Assembly: GCA_030706785.1 (NCBI GenBank)
Contig: JAUZNW010000020.1
Location: 1-33,242 of the forward strand
Direction of reading: 5' to 3'
Origin: Bacteroidota bacterium
GTDB lineage: Bacteria; Bacteroidota; Bacteroidia; Bacteroidales; VadinHA17
Length of the DNA: 33,242 nucleotides
Of this stretch, positions 23,607-32,470 are shown piece by piece (positions within the stretch are counted from its first letter, which is position 1; each line of letters begins with the position of its first letter). The notes under the pieces were generated by a model. It did no database searches. It saw nothing but the letters and a program-made list of their open reading frames with translations, and was not told the DNA's origin. Position numbers and translations under genes: made by a program.

Positions 23607-24743
23607 TTAATGCCACTTAAAGATCTTCAGCCCTGCACCGAAGAATACAATCCCGACTGATGAAAGAACCAGTATCGGTATGGCAACAGCCCGGATCCCG
23701 GCACCTTCGTTGAAGATACTCCGTATCCCGTCAGTCAGCATTGTAAGAGGAAGAAGCTGAATGAACTTTATGCTCCAGTCGGGGAAATTATGATAGCTGA
23801 AAAATATGCCGGATAAGACCATCATAGGCATTACAACGGCATTTATCAATCCGTTGCCGACCTCTGTGTTCGATGTATGTGATGAAGCGAATATAGCAAT
23901 TCCCGCGAAAGCAATATTCCCGGCTATGAAGAGGAGGATCATCGCTGAAATGCTTCCCTGGATTCTCATCTTGAATGCAATCAGGGAAAAGAACAGCAGT
24001 ACTACGGCTTCGACAAAATTCATCACGAATCTGACTGTTATCTGAGCTATCAGGAAATGCGATTTTTTCATGGGCGTGGCGACCAGACGCCGCAGTAGTT
24101 TCTTCGAACGCTTTTCAATTAAGCCATAACTGACACCCCACATGGTCGACATCATCACCCCCAGCGTAATGAGGCCGGGAACAAGAAAATCGATGTATCT
24201 TGTACCCGTGACCGTCATCGGCATGATTTCAGCATCAGCTGATGATGGGATGACCTGTCCGGATCCTATTAAATTTCTGAGTTTCAAATAAGTGAGTTCA
24301 GCATCTGAATTGACCGGATCGAAGTGATATTCGGTCTTTCCGTCCTTCCCGTTGAGAATAAGATTGACGGTGCCTCGCTTGAGCATTATCATTGCGCTGT
24401 CCCAGTTAAGCGGGTAGAACAGGAAGACAGAGTTGCCAAGCTTCTCATCCTTCAGTTCATACCGCCATTTGTATTCATTCCCGCCTCCTGTTGCCTTCTT
24501 CTCACAACGTTCACCGAGGAACCTGTAGACAGAGGAGGTATCATGTTGCTGACTTTCAGATGACCGGATCACTGCAACCTTCCGGGTGATATCAGCCTTT
24601 TTTGTGAAGGCAAGTCCAAGCCCTACCGACATCAGGATCGGGAATATAATACCCCAGAAAAGAACTCCCGGCTCCCTGATTATTTCAAAAAACAGGGCAC
24701 GCAGTAGCTGCAATAGCTGGTATAACCTGTACAGTCTATTCAT
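23607..24743 (-). CDS. ABC-2 type transporter permease
   Basis: A 378-residue membrane component of an ABC exporter. One helix near the N-terminus (LFWGIIFPILMSVGLGLAF) is followed by about 150 residues of extracytoplasmic sequence, then five or six helices (from about 185), with GLIEKRSKKLLRRLVATPMKKSHFL as the typical cytoplasmic coupling segment. The start at 24743 (MNRLYRLYQ) is supported by a strong GGAGG site, unusual in this window, rather than the longer frame from 24782. The first 8 bases overlap the ATPase gene's end. Substrates of such DrrB/YadH-like pairs range from drugs to lipids; none can be named here. Confidence 0.9.
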   Translation of the reverse strand: MNRLYRLYQLLQLLRALFFEIIREPGVLFWGIIFPILMSVGLGLAFTKKADITRKVAVIRSSESQQHDTSSVYRFLGERCEKKATGGGNEYKWRYELKDEKLGNSVFLFYPLNWDSAMIMLKRGTVNLILNGKDGKTEYHFDPVNSDAELTYLKLRNLIGSGQVIPSSADAEIMPMTVTGTRYIDFLVPGLITLGVMMSTMWGVSYGLIEKRSKKLLRRLVATPMKKSHFLIAQITVRFVMNFVEAVVLLFFSLIAFKMRIQGSISAMILLFIAGNIAFAGIAIFASSHTSNTEVGNGLINAVVMPMMVLSGIFFSYHNFPDWSIKFIQLLPLTMLTDGIRSIFNEGAGIRAVAIPILVLSSVGIVFFGAGLKIFKWH

Positions 24744-25461
24744 AGATCCTCCTTCCGGTAAGGGAAACGAACAGGTCATCAAGGTTTCTGGCTTCTGCCA
24801 GCAGTTGTTCCGTGGTCCCTTCCCGAAGTATGATCCCGTTATCCATTATCACAACATAATCGCAGAGCTTTTCAGCCTCCTCCATATAGTGCGTTGTAAG
24901 GATCATTGAGGTCTCCGATTCCCTTTTAAGCCTTTTAAGGATTTCCCAAATTTCTCGCCTGGCATTCGGATCAAGCCCTGTTGTCGGTTCGTCGAGTAAA
25001 AGGATCAGAGGAGTGTTGATCAGGGCAATGCCTATGGCTAGTCTCTGTCTTTGCCCTCCGGAGAGATTGACTACGAGCGATTTTCTCTTCTCTTCAAGGC
25101 CGGCAATTTTAATTATTTCGTTAACTCTTTCCCTGCCCAGGTTGAAAAAGCTGGCAAAGAGCCCAAGTGTCTCATTCACCCTCAGCTTATCAATGAACCT
25201 TGTCTCCTGAAGAGATAATCCAATCATACGGTGAAGTTCATCCTCGTTACCTTTCCAGTGCTTTCCCATAATTGTGATCTCCCCCGAATCAGGCTTCTGA
25301 ATACCTTCGATCATTTCCACCAGGGTCGTTTTTCCAGCCCCGTTCGGACCAAGGAGAGCAATAAATTGCCCCCTCGGGATTGTGAGACTTATCCCTTTCA
25401 CTGCCTGGACTGTTTTGAACGACTTCCAGACATTCTTAACCTCTATTACAGGGTCAGGCAT
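24736..25461 (-). CDS. ABC transporter ATP-binding protein of the ABC-2 exporter
   Basis: A 241-residue single ATPase of the DrrA/CcmA-like group. Walker A LGPNGAGKTT (about 37-46), Q-loop SLQET, signature LSGGQRQRLAIG, Walker B LILLLDEPTTGLD and switch TTHYMEEAE are all intact. It overlaps the permease by 8 bases and shares a transcript with it. It energises export of an unknown substrate through the 23607-24743 permease. It is not the missing ATPase of the MacB-like permease, being of the ABC-2 type. Confidence 0.93.
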   Translation of the reverse strand: MPDPVIEVKNVWKSFKTVQAVKGISLTIPRGQFIALLGPNGAGKTTLVEMIEGIQKPDSGEITIMGKHWKGNEDELHRMIGLSLQETRFIDKLRVNETLGLFASFFNLGRERVNEIIKIAGLEEKRKSLVVNLSGGQRQRLAIGIALINTPLILLLDEPTTGLDPNARREIWEILKRLKRESETSMILTTHYMEEAEKLCDYVVIMDNGIILREGTTEQLLAEARNLDDLFVSLTGRRIYE

Positions 25462-25605
25462 TTAAAGTATAATTTCAGGAGCTTATTATGAAGTAACAAA
25501 ATGATAAAAAAATTGTTAACCGGTTCCGGGTTCCAAATTTAACAAAATTAACCAGACATCGCCACCTGCCCCGACCAATATAAGTTAGGGCGTTTCTGTC
25601 TCGGT

Positions 25606-25637
25606 CTTGACTGGGAACCTAAAATTTTTTACCTTTA
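25606..25637 (+). promoter_or_regulatory. Probable promoter of the PstS-like / ABC operon
   Basis: CTTG (25606-25609) is followed after 20 bases by TACCTTTA (25630-25637), one mismatch from TAnnTTTG. It would start transcription near 25643, 12 bases before the GTG at 25655. It also occupies the alternative TTG start at 25607, arguing against that longer frame. Confidence 0.45.
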
Positions 25638-25654
25638 AAGAAAATTATGATTCC

Positions 25655-26626
25655 GTGAGAACTATCTTACCAGTTTTAATAGTAGCATTGGTTTTCAGCT
25701 GTAAATCTCCGGGCACGGGGAAGAAAACCGGGGGAGCCGGGGAAACAGCAAAGACTGAGATTAAAGGCAGTTTCTCCATTAGCGGAGCATATGCACTTTA
25801 CCCGCTGATCTCGAACCTGGCTGATGATTTCATGAGAATTCAGCCCGGCGTCAGGATTGAAGTTACAAGGATGGGAACAGGGGAGGGCATCACGGCACTC
25901 CTTTCCAAAAAATGTCAGATAGCAATGATCTCCAGGCCCTTAACCAACGAAGAGATCAACGAAGGGATCTGGGTTATCCCTGTAGCAAAAGACGGGGTCG
26001 CGCCGATCGTGAACCAGAGGAATCCTTTTATTGAACAATTATTGAATCAGGGACTGAGTCCACAGGAATTCCTCCAGGTTTTTACATCCGGGAAGGAACT
26101 GACCTGGGGCTTTGCTTTGGGGACTAAGGCAAAAGAGAAAATAAATGTTTATGTGAGGAATGACGAATCGGGGGCTGCCGATATATTTGCGGATTTTATT
26201 TATAAAAAAGCATCTGATCTGAAGGGAATTGGGGTCACAGGCGATGACGAGATGATCAGAAGTATTCAGGAAGATCCGCTGGGGATAGGCTTCTGCAATT
26301 TCACCTACGCTTTTGATGTCATAACCGGTGAAAGGAAAAAAGACATACAGATAATTCCTTCTGATCTTGACTTTGATAATAAGATCGACAAGGTTGAGGT
26401 ACCTTTTACCAACCTTGAGGCCGCACACCGGAGCCTTTGGCTGGGATTTTACCCTGACCAGCTTTGCAGGGAGCTGACCCTCGGATGTCTTGGAAAACCG
26501 ACAGATCCGGCTGTGGTGGCTTTTCTGCACTATGTTCTTGGCGAGGGTCAGGCAAATGTTAAAAAATCAGGCTACTGCCCACTTAACAATGTTTATATAA
26601 ATTATTCCCTTGAACTACTGAAATAG
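25655..26626 (+). CDS. PstS-like phosphate-type substrate-binding lipoprotein
   Basis: A 323-residue periplasmic binding protein of the PBP_like_2/PstS group. It begins at GTG with a short signal (RTILPVLIVALVFSC) and lipobox VFSC, so it is probably lipid-anchored at C16. Ligand-contact segments typical of PstS are present: SISGAYALYPL, MGTGEGITALL, AMISRPLTNEE and VRNDESGAADIF. A TTG start 48 bases upstream would bury the signal peptide inside the protein and is unlikely. It is 16 bases upstream of the large ABC protein, so they form an operon. No pstC, pstA, pstB or phoU gene is near. Phosphate is the default ligand of the family, but a different oxyanion or a sensing role is possible. Confidence 0.86.
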   Translation: MRTILPVLIVALVFSCKSPGTGKKTGGAGETAKTEIKGSFSISGAYALYPLISNLADDFMRIQPGVRIEVTRMGTGEGITALLSKKCQIAMISRPLTNEEINEGIWVIPVAKDGVAPIVNQRNPFIEQLLNQGLSPQEFLQVFTSGKELTWGFALGTKAKEKINVYVRNDESGAADIFADFIYKKASDLKGIGVTGDDEMIRSIQEDPLGIGFCNFTYAFDVITGERKKDIQIIPSDLDFDNKIDKVEVPFTNLEAAHRSLWLGFYPDQLCRELTLGCLGKPTDPAVVAFLHYVLGEGQANVKKSGYCPLNNVYINYSLELLK

Positions 26627-26642
26627 CTCTTAACATTCCAAA

Positions 26643-29600
26643 ATGAGCGAACCGATCCTGAGGGCATTGATGCAGCTTTTTGCCCTGATAAGTGACATAC
26701 ATAATATAAATGAGATCTCAACAAAAGAAAAGGATCTCGTAAGATCTTTCCTCAGCCGTCATCTTAACAGCGAGCTTGTAGAAAAATATATAAGGATATT
26801 TGATGAATATCTCGATCTGTATATAAATAAGGAAGCGATAAGGGAGCCCACTAGTGACTATGACATAGCTGATCTTAAAGCCATAAGGATCAAGAGGATA
26901 TGTGAGGGGATCAATAAGGAGCTGAGGCAGAAGCAAAAGATCTACATAATAATCCAGCTTATCGATTTTATTTCATATGGCCAGGAAATTACCTCCAATG
27001 AACTGGATTTCCTGATGACAGTAGCGCTGACCCTTAATATACCTGAAAATGAATACAAGAATATCAAGAGCTTCATCATCGATCCTGTATCGAAAATTCA
27101 TGAAAAGGAAAAACTCCTTCTGATTAACAACAGCACTGCAAGCAGGTTTCGTAAAATAAAGCACATATATAACCCGAATTTTTCAGGAGAACTGACCTTC
27201 CTGAATATTCTCAGCACAAAAACATTCATTCTGAGATATAAAGGTGACAGCAACCTGTTCCTTAACGGCCAGCCACTTTACCCGAATCAGACCTATCTTT
27301 TTGACAATGGATCGACAGTCAAAGGACAGGGGCTTTACACAGTTTATTACTCAGAGGTATTCGGTTATTTCAATGAATCCAGATCCGAATCAAAGATATC
27401 CCTCTCAGCAACCAACGTATCATTCAGATTTTCAGACAGTGAGAATGGGATACAGGACTTTAACTTCAGTGAAGAATCCGGACAGCTTATCGGGATTCTC
27501 GGTGTTAGCGGCACAGGTAAATCGACACTACTCAACATCCTTAACGGAAATATAAAACCACAGACAGGTCACGTCCTGATCAACGGCTATGATATTCACA
27601 ATATAAAGGACAGGGCAGAGCTTAAAGGCGTTATCGGCTATATACCGCAGGATGATCTGCTCATCGAAGAGCTTACCGTTTATCAGAACCTTTACTACAA
27701 TGCCAGGCTGTGTCTGAGCAACTTTCCGGTTTCAAAAATCAGAAAGGTGATCAGTAAGCTGATGATCGATCTTGATCTGTGGGATACCAGGAACCTGAAG
27801 GTGGGGAATCCGCTTGACAAGGTAATAAGCGGGGGGCAGAGAAAAAGGATAAACATAGCTTTGGAACTGATCAGGGAGCCCAACATTCTCTTTGTCGATG
27901 AACCCACTTCGGGACTCTCCTCGGTGGATTCTGAGGTTGTGGTTGGCCTGCTTAAAGAACTGGCGTACAAAGGGAAGCTTGTGCTCGTAAATATCCATCA
28001 GCCTGGTTCGGACCTGTTCAAAATGTTTGATAAAATAATCATTCTGGATAAGGGAGGATACCAGATATTTTACGGGAACCCAAATGCAGCTGTAGTCTAT
28101 TTTAAAACTCAGAGCAAGCAGGCAAATCCAGAGGAGGATCAGTGCACAAAATGCGGGAATATAAACACTGATCAGATACTGCAGATTGTTGAGGCAAAGA
28201 TCGTTGATGAACATGGTAAGCTGACGCAGACAAGAAAGGTCACACCGGAAGAATGGTCCGAACTGTTCAAAAAGAATTCAAGCAGAGCGCCGAAATCCAT
28301 GGATGTACAACGCAAGGATCTCCCAGAGAATTTTTACAGCATCCCGGGTAAACTGAAACAGATGGGAATCTTCTTTACGAGGGACTTGCTGTCGAAGCTG
28401 GCAAACAGGCAGTTTATTCTTATATCTTTCCTGGGAGCACCGCTCCTGGCACTGATCCTGGGTTATTTTACACGTTATGTCAAGGGCGACTCATACCAGT
28501 TTTATGAAAATGAGAACCTTCCTGCTTACCTGTTCATGTGCGTGATAACTGCCCTTTTCCTTGGACTGATAATAAGCTCGGAGGAGGTATTCAGGGACAG
28601 GAAGATCCTGAAAAGGGAGTCGTTCCTTAACCTGAGCTGGTTAAGCTATATCAATTCCAAAATAATAATAATGTTCCTCATCTCGGCAATCCAGACTATT
28701 TCATTTGTGCTCGTCGGAAATTCGGTCCTGGGAATAAAGGGAATGACCTTCCAGTACTGGCTCATACTTTTTACGACCTCATGCTGTGCTAATCTGATAG
28801 GTCTTAATATATCATCTGCATTTAATTCGGTTATAACAATTTATATACTTATTCCATTCATAATTATCCCGCAATTGCTTTTCAGCGGAGTTCTTGTCAG
28901 GTATGACAGGCTGCACATAAGCCGTAACTCATCAAAGGAGTTTGTGCCGATGATCGGTGAACTCATGACTGCAAGGTGGTCATATGAAGCTCTTGCCGTG
29001 GAACAGTTCAAAAACAACAGGTATGAAAAAAACCGGTATCCCTATGATTATAAAATCAGCAGGGAGGACTGGTATGCTTCGTATCTTACAAAAGCCCTTG
29101 ATGAGGATATCCAGCTTTCCCATAAGGCAAGCCTGTCAAGCGATACAGTAAAAAACACCATAAGAAAGCTGGACCTTTATATTGGCGAAATGTCGGAATA
29201 CGCCGGATACAGTGTGCCTTCAGGTCTCAGAAATGCTTTTAAAGATGGCAGGCTGGATTCTGTGACTGAGCATGATACGAAAAGATATCTTGAATGGCTG
29301 GGTAACCTCTTCGTCAAGGATATGAGACATTTGATGGCTGTCAGGGATTCAGTAAACCAGAAAACTCTGGGTCCCGTAGAAGACAGGAAAAATTTCGGTA
29401 GAATTAAAACGGATTATGATAATAAAAGGCTTACAGAAATAGTCAGGAATGAGGGCGAAACACAATATTATTTTGATAAACCGGAACGGATAATCCAGAA
29501 ATTTGATCCCATATTTGCGCCCCCGAGGGTGAGGAACGGGCGCGCTCATTTTTACGCACCGTTTAAGAAGATTGGAAACCTGGGAATCGATACATTCTGG

Positions 29601-29753
29601 TTCAACCTGGGAGTCATCTGGATATTGTCTGTTCTAATGTACTTGGCTCTCTACTTTAACATCTTACGGAAACTTGTCTCAGGGTTGGAGGGTATCCCTC
29701 CAAAAAGGACAGATTCTGATTTCCTGGTCATCAAGGAAATATCCTCGTGGTAA
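26643..29753 (+). CDS. Large ABCG-like ABC protein with TerB-like and FHA-like N-terminal regions (copy 2)
   Basis: A 1036-residue paralog of the protein at 1941, alike along its length. It shares an N-terminal helical region of the TerB-like type (about 95-150; less acidic than copy 1), an FHA-like beta region (about 170-250, with LNGQPLYPNQTYLFDNG), Walker A GVSGTGKST (about 287-295), YIPQDD, ISGGQRKRINIA, LFVDEPTSGLSSVDSE and NIHQPGSD, a C501-TK-C504 pair in the linker, and a membrane domain with a long loop before the last helix. NGRAHFYAPFKKIGNL is nearly identical to the matching piece of copy 1. It follows the PstS-like lipoprotein by 16 bases and is convergent with the next gene, 9 bases away. 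It is probably an exporter-type ABC machine; substrate unknown. Confidence 0.87.
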   Translation: MSEPILRALMQLFALISDIHNINEISTKEKDLVRSFLSRHLNSELVEKYIRIFDEYLDLYINKEAIREPTSDYDIADLKAIRIKRICEGINKELRQKQKIYIIIQLIDFISYGQEITSNELDFLMTVALTLNIPENEYKNIKSFIIDPVSKIHEKEKLLLINNSTASRFRKIKHIYNPNFSGELTFLNILSTKTFILRYKGDSNLFLNGQPLYPNQTYLFDNGSTVKGQGLYTVYYSEVFGYFNESRSESKISLSATNVSFRFSDSENGIQDFNFSEESGQLIGILGVSGTGKSTLLNILNGNIKPQTGHVLINGYDIHNIKDRAELKGVIGYIPQDDLLIEELTVYQNLYYNARLCLSNFPVSKIRKVISKLMIDLDLWDTRNLKVGNPLDKVISGGQRKRINIALELIREPNILFVDEPTSGLSSVDSEVVVGLLKELAYKGKLVLVNIHQPGSDLFKMFDKIIILDKGGYQIFYGNPNAAVVYFKTQSKQANPEEDQCTKCGNINTDQILQIVEAKIVDEHGKLTQTRKVTPEEWSELFKKNSSRAPKSMDVQRKDLPENFYSIPGKLKQMGIFFTRDLLSKLANRQFILISFLGAPLLALILGYFTRYVKGDSYQFYENENLPAYLFMCVITALFLGLIISSEEVFRDRKILKRESFLNLSWLSYINSKIIIMFLISAIQTISFVLVGNSVLGIKGMTFQYWLILFTTSCCANLIGLNISSAFNSVITIYILIPFIIIPQLLFSGVLVRYDRLHISRNSSKEFVPMIGELMTARWSYEALAVEQFKNNRYEKNRYPYDYKISREDWYASYLTKALDEDIQLSHKASLSSDTVKNTIRKLDLYIGEMSEYAGYSVPSGLRNAFKDGRLDSVTEHDTKRYLEWLGNLFVKDMRHLMAVRDSVNQKTLGPVEDRKNFGRIKTDYDNKRLTEIVRNEGETQYYFDKPERIIQKFDPIFAPPRVRNGRAHFYAPFKKIGNLGIDTFWFNLGVIWILSVLMYLALYFNILRKLVSGLEGIPPKRTDSDFLVIKEISSW

Positions 29754-29762
29754 AAACTCCGG

Positions 29763-31385
29763 TTATTTGAATAAAGAAGGATCGTTAGTCCTTGCATTGT
29801 TCCTGAATGCTACCACGAAGGCGTCAGGATACCCTGCCTGCTTAAGAGCTTTTTGAAGGTTGATGGCCGGGTTTAGAGTGGTGAATTCCCCCGCACATGA
29901 TCGGTAGCCGCCATTGTACAGGTATTCATAGGTCTTATAGGTCTTTCCGCTGACGGTCACCTCATAGCTTCCCTTTGGCTTCATGCTGGCTGCAAACTGT
30001 ACCCGGTAAATAACAGGTCCGGCTGATGCCGGCGATGCTGTCTGAACCGGAGGCTTTTGTTCAGCCGGTTGTGGCTTTGCATCTGTCTGTTTGGGATTTA
30101 CTGAAGTCTGTGGCGGTTTTTCTGTAGTCTGCTGTGGTTTAGTCTGGGTTTGAGGTGGCTTTTCCGTAGTCTGCGAAGATTTTGTTACAACAGGCTGGGA
30201 TTTCGTTTCTGCCTGAGCCTGAGGCTTTACTGGTTCCGGTTTTTTAGTGGATCGTTCAACGGATTTTGTTGTTTCTTTCTTCACAGGCTCAGGTTGTTTG
30301 GTCGTGAATACCTGGGCGAGTTCCTTATCCGGAACATTTGCTTCTGCCTGTTTTGCTGCCACGGGAGATGAGGGGACCAGAGGAGTTGACTCTGCTTTTG
30401 CGATATAGGTTAATGCTTCAGACAGGTCGGTGATACTTTTTTGACTGAGCTTATCCTGAAGTGAGATCCTGAATAAAAATGCCGGTTTATTGCCCGTCTT
30501 AAGTCTCCTTGTAAAGAAGGCGGATCTCCCGTCAAGCCTGCTGAGAGTGAATGCGATTTCATCATCAGGAGAATTAATAAACCGGGTTATATTCGCAGGT
30601 TTGCCCCATCCATCACCGGTGTATCTGCACACATAAACATCGTATCCGCCCGAGCCTTCAAACCCGTCTGAAGAAAAGTACAGATTGTTGTCCTGGTCAA
30701 GGAATGGATAGGATTCATTACCTGCAGTGTTAATCAGATTTCCAAGGTTTACCGGCTCTGACCAATCATCCCCATCCTTTTTTGTAATATATAAATCAAG
30801 TCCTCCGAGGCTTCCGGCCATATTGCTGGCAAAGATCATCTTTTCCCCGTCGGCTGACAGGGAAGGATGACTGTATGTTGAACTTCCGCTGCAGAAGGTT
30901 AATGGTTTTGGGCTGCTTATCCAGTCCCTTCTTCCGTTCCTGATAAGCCGGAAATTAGCCTGGTAGATCTTTTCAGCCGCCCTGTTCGATGGCCGTTTTG
31001 AATAGTACATTACTGAATAATCATTGTTGAAGGTCATTGCCTCACAGGGTACTTCAAATGTTGATGAGGGTGAAAATACTATATGGGCGCCGATGGAAGT
31101 ATCGGTGCACACTGCATAGTATGCTTCCACCCTCCCGAATGAAGTAAAGCTTTCAGGTATCCTTCCTTCTGTTTTGGAACTGGAGAGGAAGACAATCCCA
31201 TTCCTGTAAAACTGAACTCCTGATGAGGGAGGTACAACCGCTATCCTGAAGCTGTCGATCTTCATAAGTGAACCTGCAGATAATGTATCGGACGGGAATA
31301 TTGAATATGTGGTCGCAGTTCCTGTGATGGCAAGGATCAGAGAGGTTGCAGAAATAATTGAAAATTTTTTGTAGAGTTTTTTCAT
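29763..31385 (-). CDS. Exported PD40 repeat protein with C-terminal SPOR domain (type IX secretion context)
   Basis: A 540-residue protein with an N-terminal signal/anchor (MKKLYKKF...LILAITGTA). Residues about 60-330 carry WD40-like PD40/TolB propeller strands, for example HPSLSADGEKMIFASN and YPFLDQDNNLYFSSDGFEG. A Lys/Pro/Gln/Thr-rich linker of about 80 residues, including TTEKPPQT twice, leads to a SPOR-like domain (VIYRVQFAAS ... AFVVAFRNN) that would bind denuded peptidoglycan glycan. PorE of type IX secretion has PD40 plus an OmpA-like peptidoglycan domain; here SPOR takes that place. It lies directly downstream of the PorP/SprF gene. An in-frame ATG at 31409 would overlap that gene by 7 bases; 31385 gives the better signal peptide, but the choice is uncertain. 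Confidence 0.83.
   Translation of the reverse strand: MKKLYKKFSIISATSLILAITGTATTYSIFPSDTLSAGSLMKIDSFRIAVVPPSSGVQFYRNGIVFLSSSKTEGRIPESFTSFGRVEAYYAVCTDTSIGAHIVFSPSSTFEVPCEAMTFNNDYSVMYYSKRPSNRAAEKIYQANFRLIRNGRRDWISSPKPLTFCSGSSTYSHPSLSADGEKMIFASNMAGSLGGLDLYITKKDGDDWSEPVNLGNLINTAGNESYPFLDQDNNLYFSSDGFEGSGGYDVYVCRYTGDGWGKPANITRFINSPDDEIAFTLSRLDGRSAFFTRRLKTGNKPAFLFRISLQDKLSQKSITDLSEALTYIAKAESTPLVPSSPVAAKQAEANVPDKELAQVFTTKQPEPVKKETTKSVERSTKKPEPVKPQAQAETKSQPVVTKSSQTTEKPPQTQTKPQQTTEKPPQTSVNPKQTDAKPQPAEQKPPVQTASPASAGPVIYRVQFAASMKPKGSYEVTVSGKTYKTYEYLYNGGYRSCAGEFTTLNPAINLQKALKQAGYPDAFVVAFRNNARTNDPSLFK
30030..30250 (-). repeat. Low-complexity K/P/Q/T-rich coding repeat
   Basis: This stretch of the PD40/SPOR gene codes for the flexible linker. 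The octad TTEKPPQT occurs twice 14 residues apart with degenerate copies on both sides, visible in DNA as recurring GTAGTCTG and GGTGGCTTTTCC-like words. It fits a spacer that lets the SPOR domain reach the cell wall. Confidence 0.7.
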
Positions 31386-31402
31386 TTCGGGGTTCGGGAT
31401 AT

Positions 31403-32359
31403 TTACCATTGTGAAGGTTTCAGGTAACCGGATTTATTGCCGGAAAGATTGATGCCGAGCGTAATTTCAGCCGTAAGTGATTTTTTATAGTAGGGGGAGT
31501 TTTTAGGCATGGCAATGAATGTCCCCACATAGAACCTTGGATAGCGGTACTGGAAAAAGAAGGAGAAATTGCTGTAATCGCTGAAATATGTCCCCAGGCA
31601 GAAATTACCTGCATAAAGTTTCAATATTGGTTCAATGTTTTCCTTGAAGTTGAATGAAAGTGAGTCATCGGTAAAGACTATCACTGAGGGCTCAAATATA
31701 ATGTTCATTGAACGGCTCAGCACGAATTTATATCCTGCAATAAAGTTATATTGACGCGAAATGGGCAGCTGATAAGGTGAAAGTGTGTCGGAATCCACCG
31801 GGCGGTCAAGGAAGTTAGTTGAGGAGAGTCCTGCATAGGCACCCGGACCGTATAAATAAATACCAAAATCAATATTTGGGTAATAGAACTCCTTGCCGTG
31901 AGAACCCAGGTCAGAATTTCCTTCACGGAAATGATACATTCCTTTTACGGAAGCTCCTATGGAAAGGAATGTCAATCCTTTCTTGTTCAGCGGGATATGA
32001 TAAGCCAATGTTACACCTATGCCTGAATTGTGGGTGGAATCGGTGTTGTTATAGTCATTAAAGGTAAATCCCCCCAATCCGAAATTTGTGAATGAATGTG
32101 TCCGGCCCGAAGGGACATATTCGGGGATCTTCCTGGTGACCCTGGTGTTAGCGCTTATGATCTCGGAATTGGATTTGCTCCTGAATCCTGCGATCATGTC
32201 GAGTGAAAAGAAGTCCTTGCTCCCTGCAATTGCTGGATTGAAAAGGAACGGACTGAAAAGTCTGTAGGAAATTGGATTATGAGGCACCTGCTGGCCGAAG
32301 GAAACTATACAATAAATCGAGATTAAAAATATCAGAAAAAGCTTCTTAATTAGCCACAT
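31403..32359 (-). CDS. PorP/SprF family type IX secretion-associated outer-membrane protein
   Basis: A 318-residue protein with a Sec signal (ending SFGQ) and the family hallmark RLFSPFLFNPAIAGS near the start of the mature chain, followed by alternating beta strands and closing on a strand-like LTAEITLGINLSG. It should be a membrane beta-barrel of about 14 strands. PorP/SprF proteins are linked to type IX secretion of particular substrates or to gliding. The ATG at 32359 (MWLIKKLF) was preferred to a TTG two codons upstream. It is followed by and nearly overlaps the PD40/SPOR gene, a common Bacteroidota pairing. Such genes usually neighbour a large secreted adhesin, which is not seen in this window. 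Confidence 0.9.
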   Translation of the reverse strand: MWLIKKLFLIFLISIYCIVSFGQQVPHNPISYRLFSPFLFNPAIAGSKDFFSLDMIAGFRSKSNSEIISANTRVTRKIPEYVPSGRTHSFTNFGLGGFTFNDYNNTDSTHNSGIGVTLAYHIPLNKKGLTFLSIGASVKGMYHFREGNSDLGSHGKEFYYPNIDFGIYLYGPGAYAGLSSTNFLDRPVDSDTLSPYQLPISRQYNFIAGYKFVLSRSMNIIFEPSVIVFTDDSLSFNFKENIEPILKLYAGNFCLGTYFSDYSNFSFFFQYRYPRFYVGTFIAMPKNSPYYKKSLTAEITLGINLSGNKSGYLKPSQW

Positions 32360-32470
32360 ACGCAATTATATCTAAATTCTAATTATCCCTACTCTATGAA
32401 TTTATTAACGAAGAAAACATAAACTAATTGCCCCGATAAAAAAAATTACAAATATTAGGAATATTCCGTT

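Noticed and set aside
24736-25461. ATPase partner for the MacB-like permease at 5828
   Set aside because: It overlaps and clearly belongs with the ABC-2 permease at 23607, and it is of the ABC-2 rather than the MacB class.
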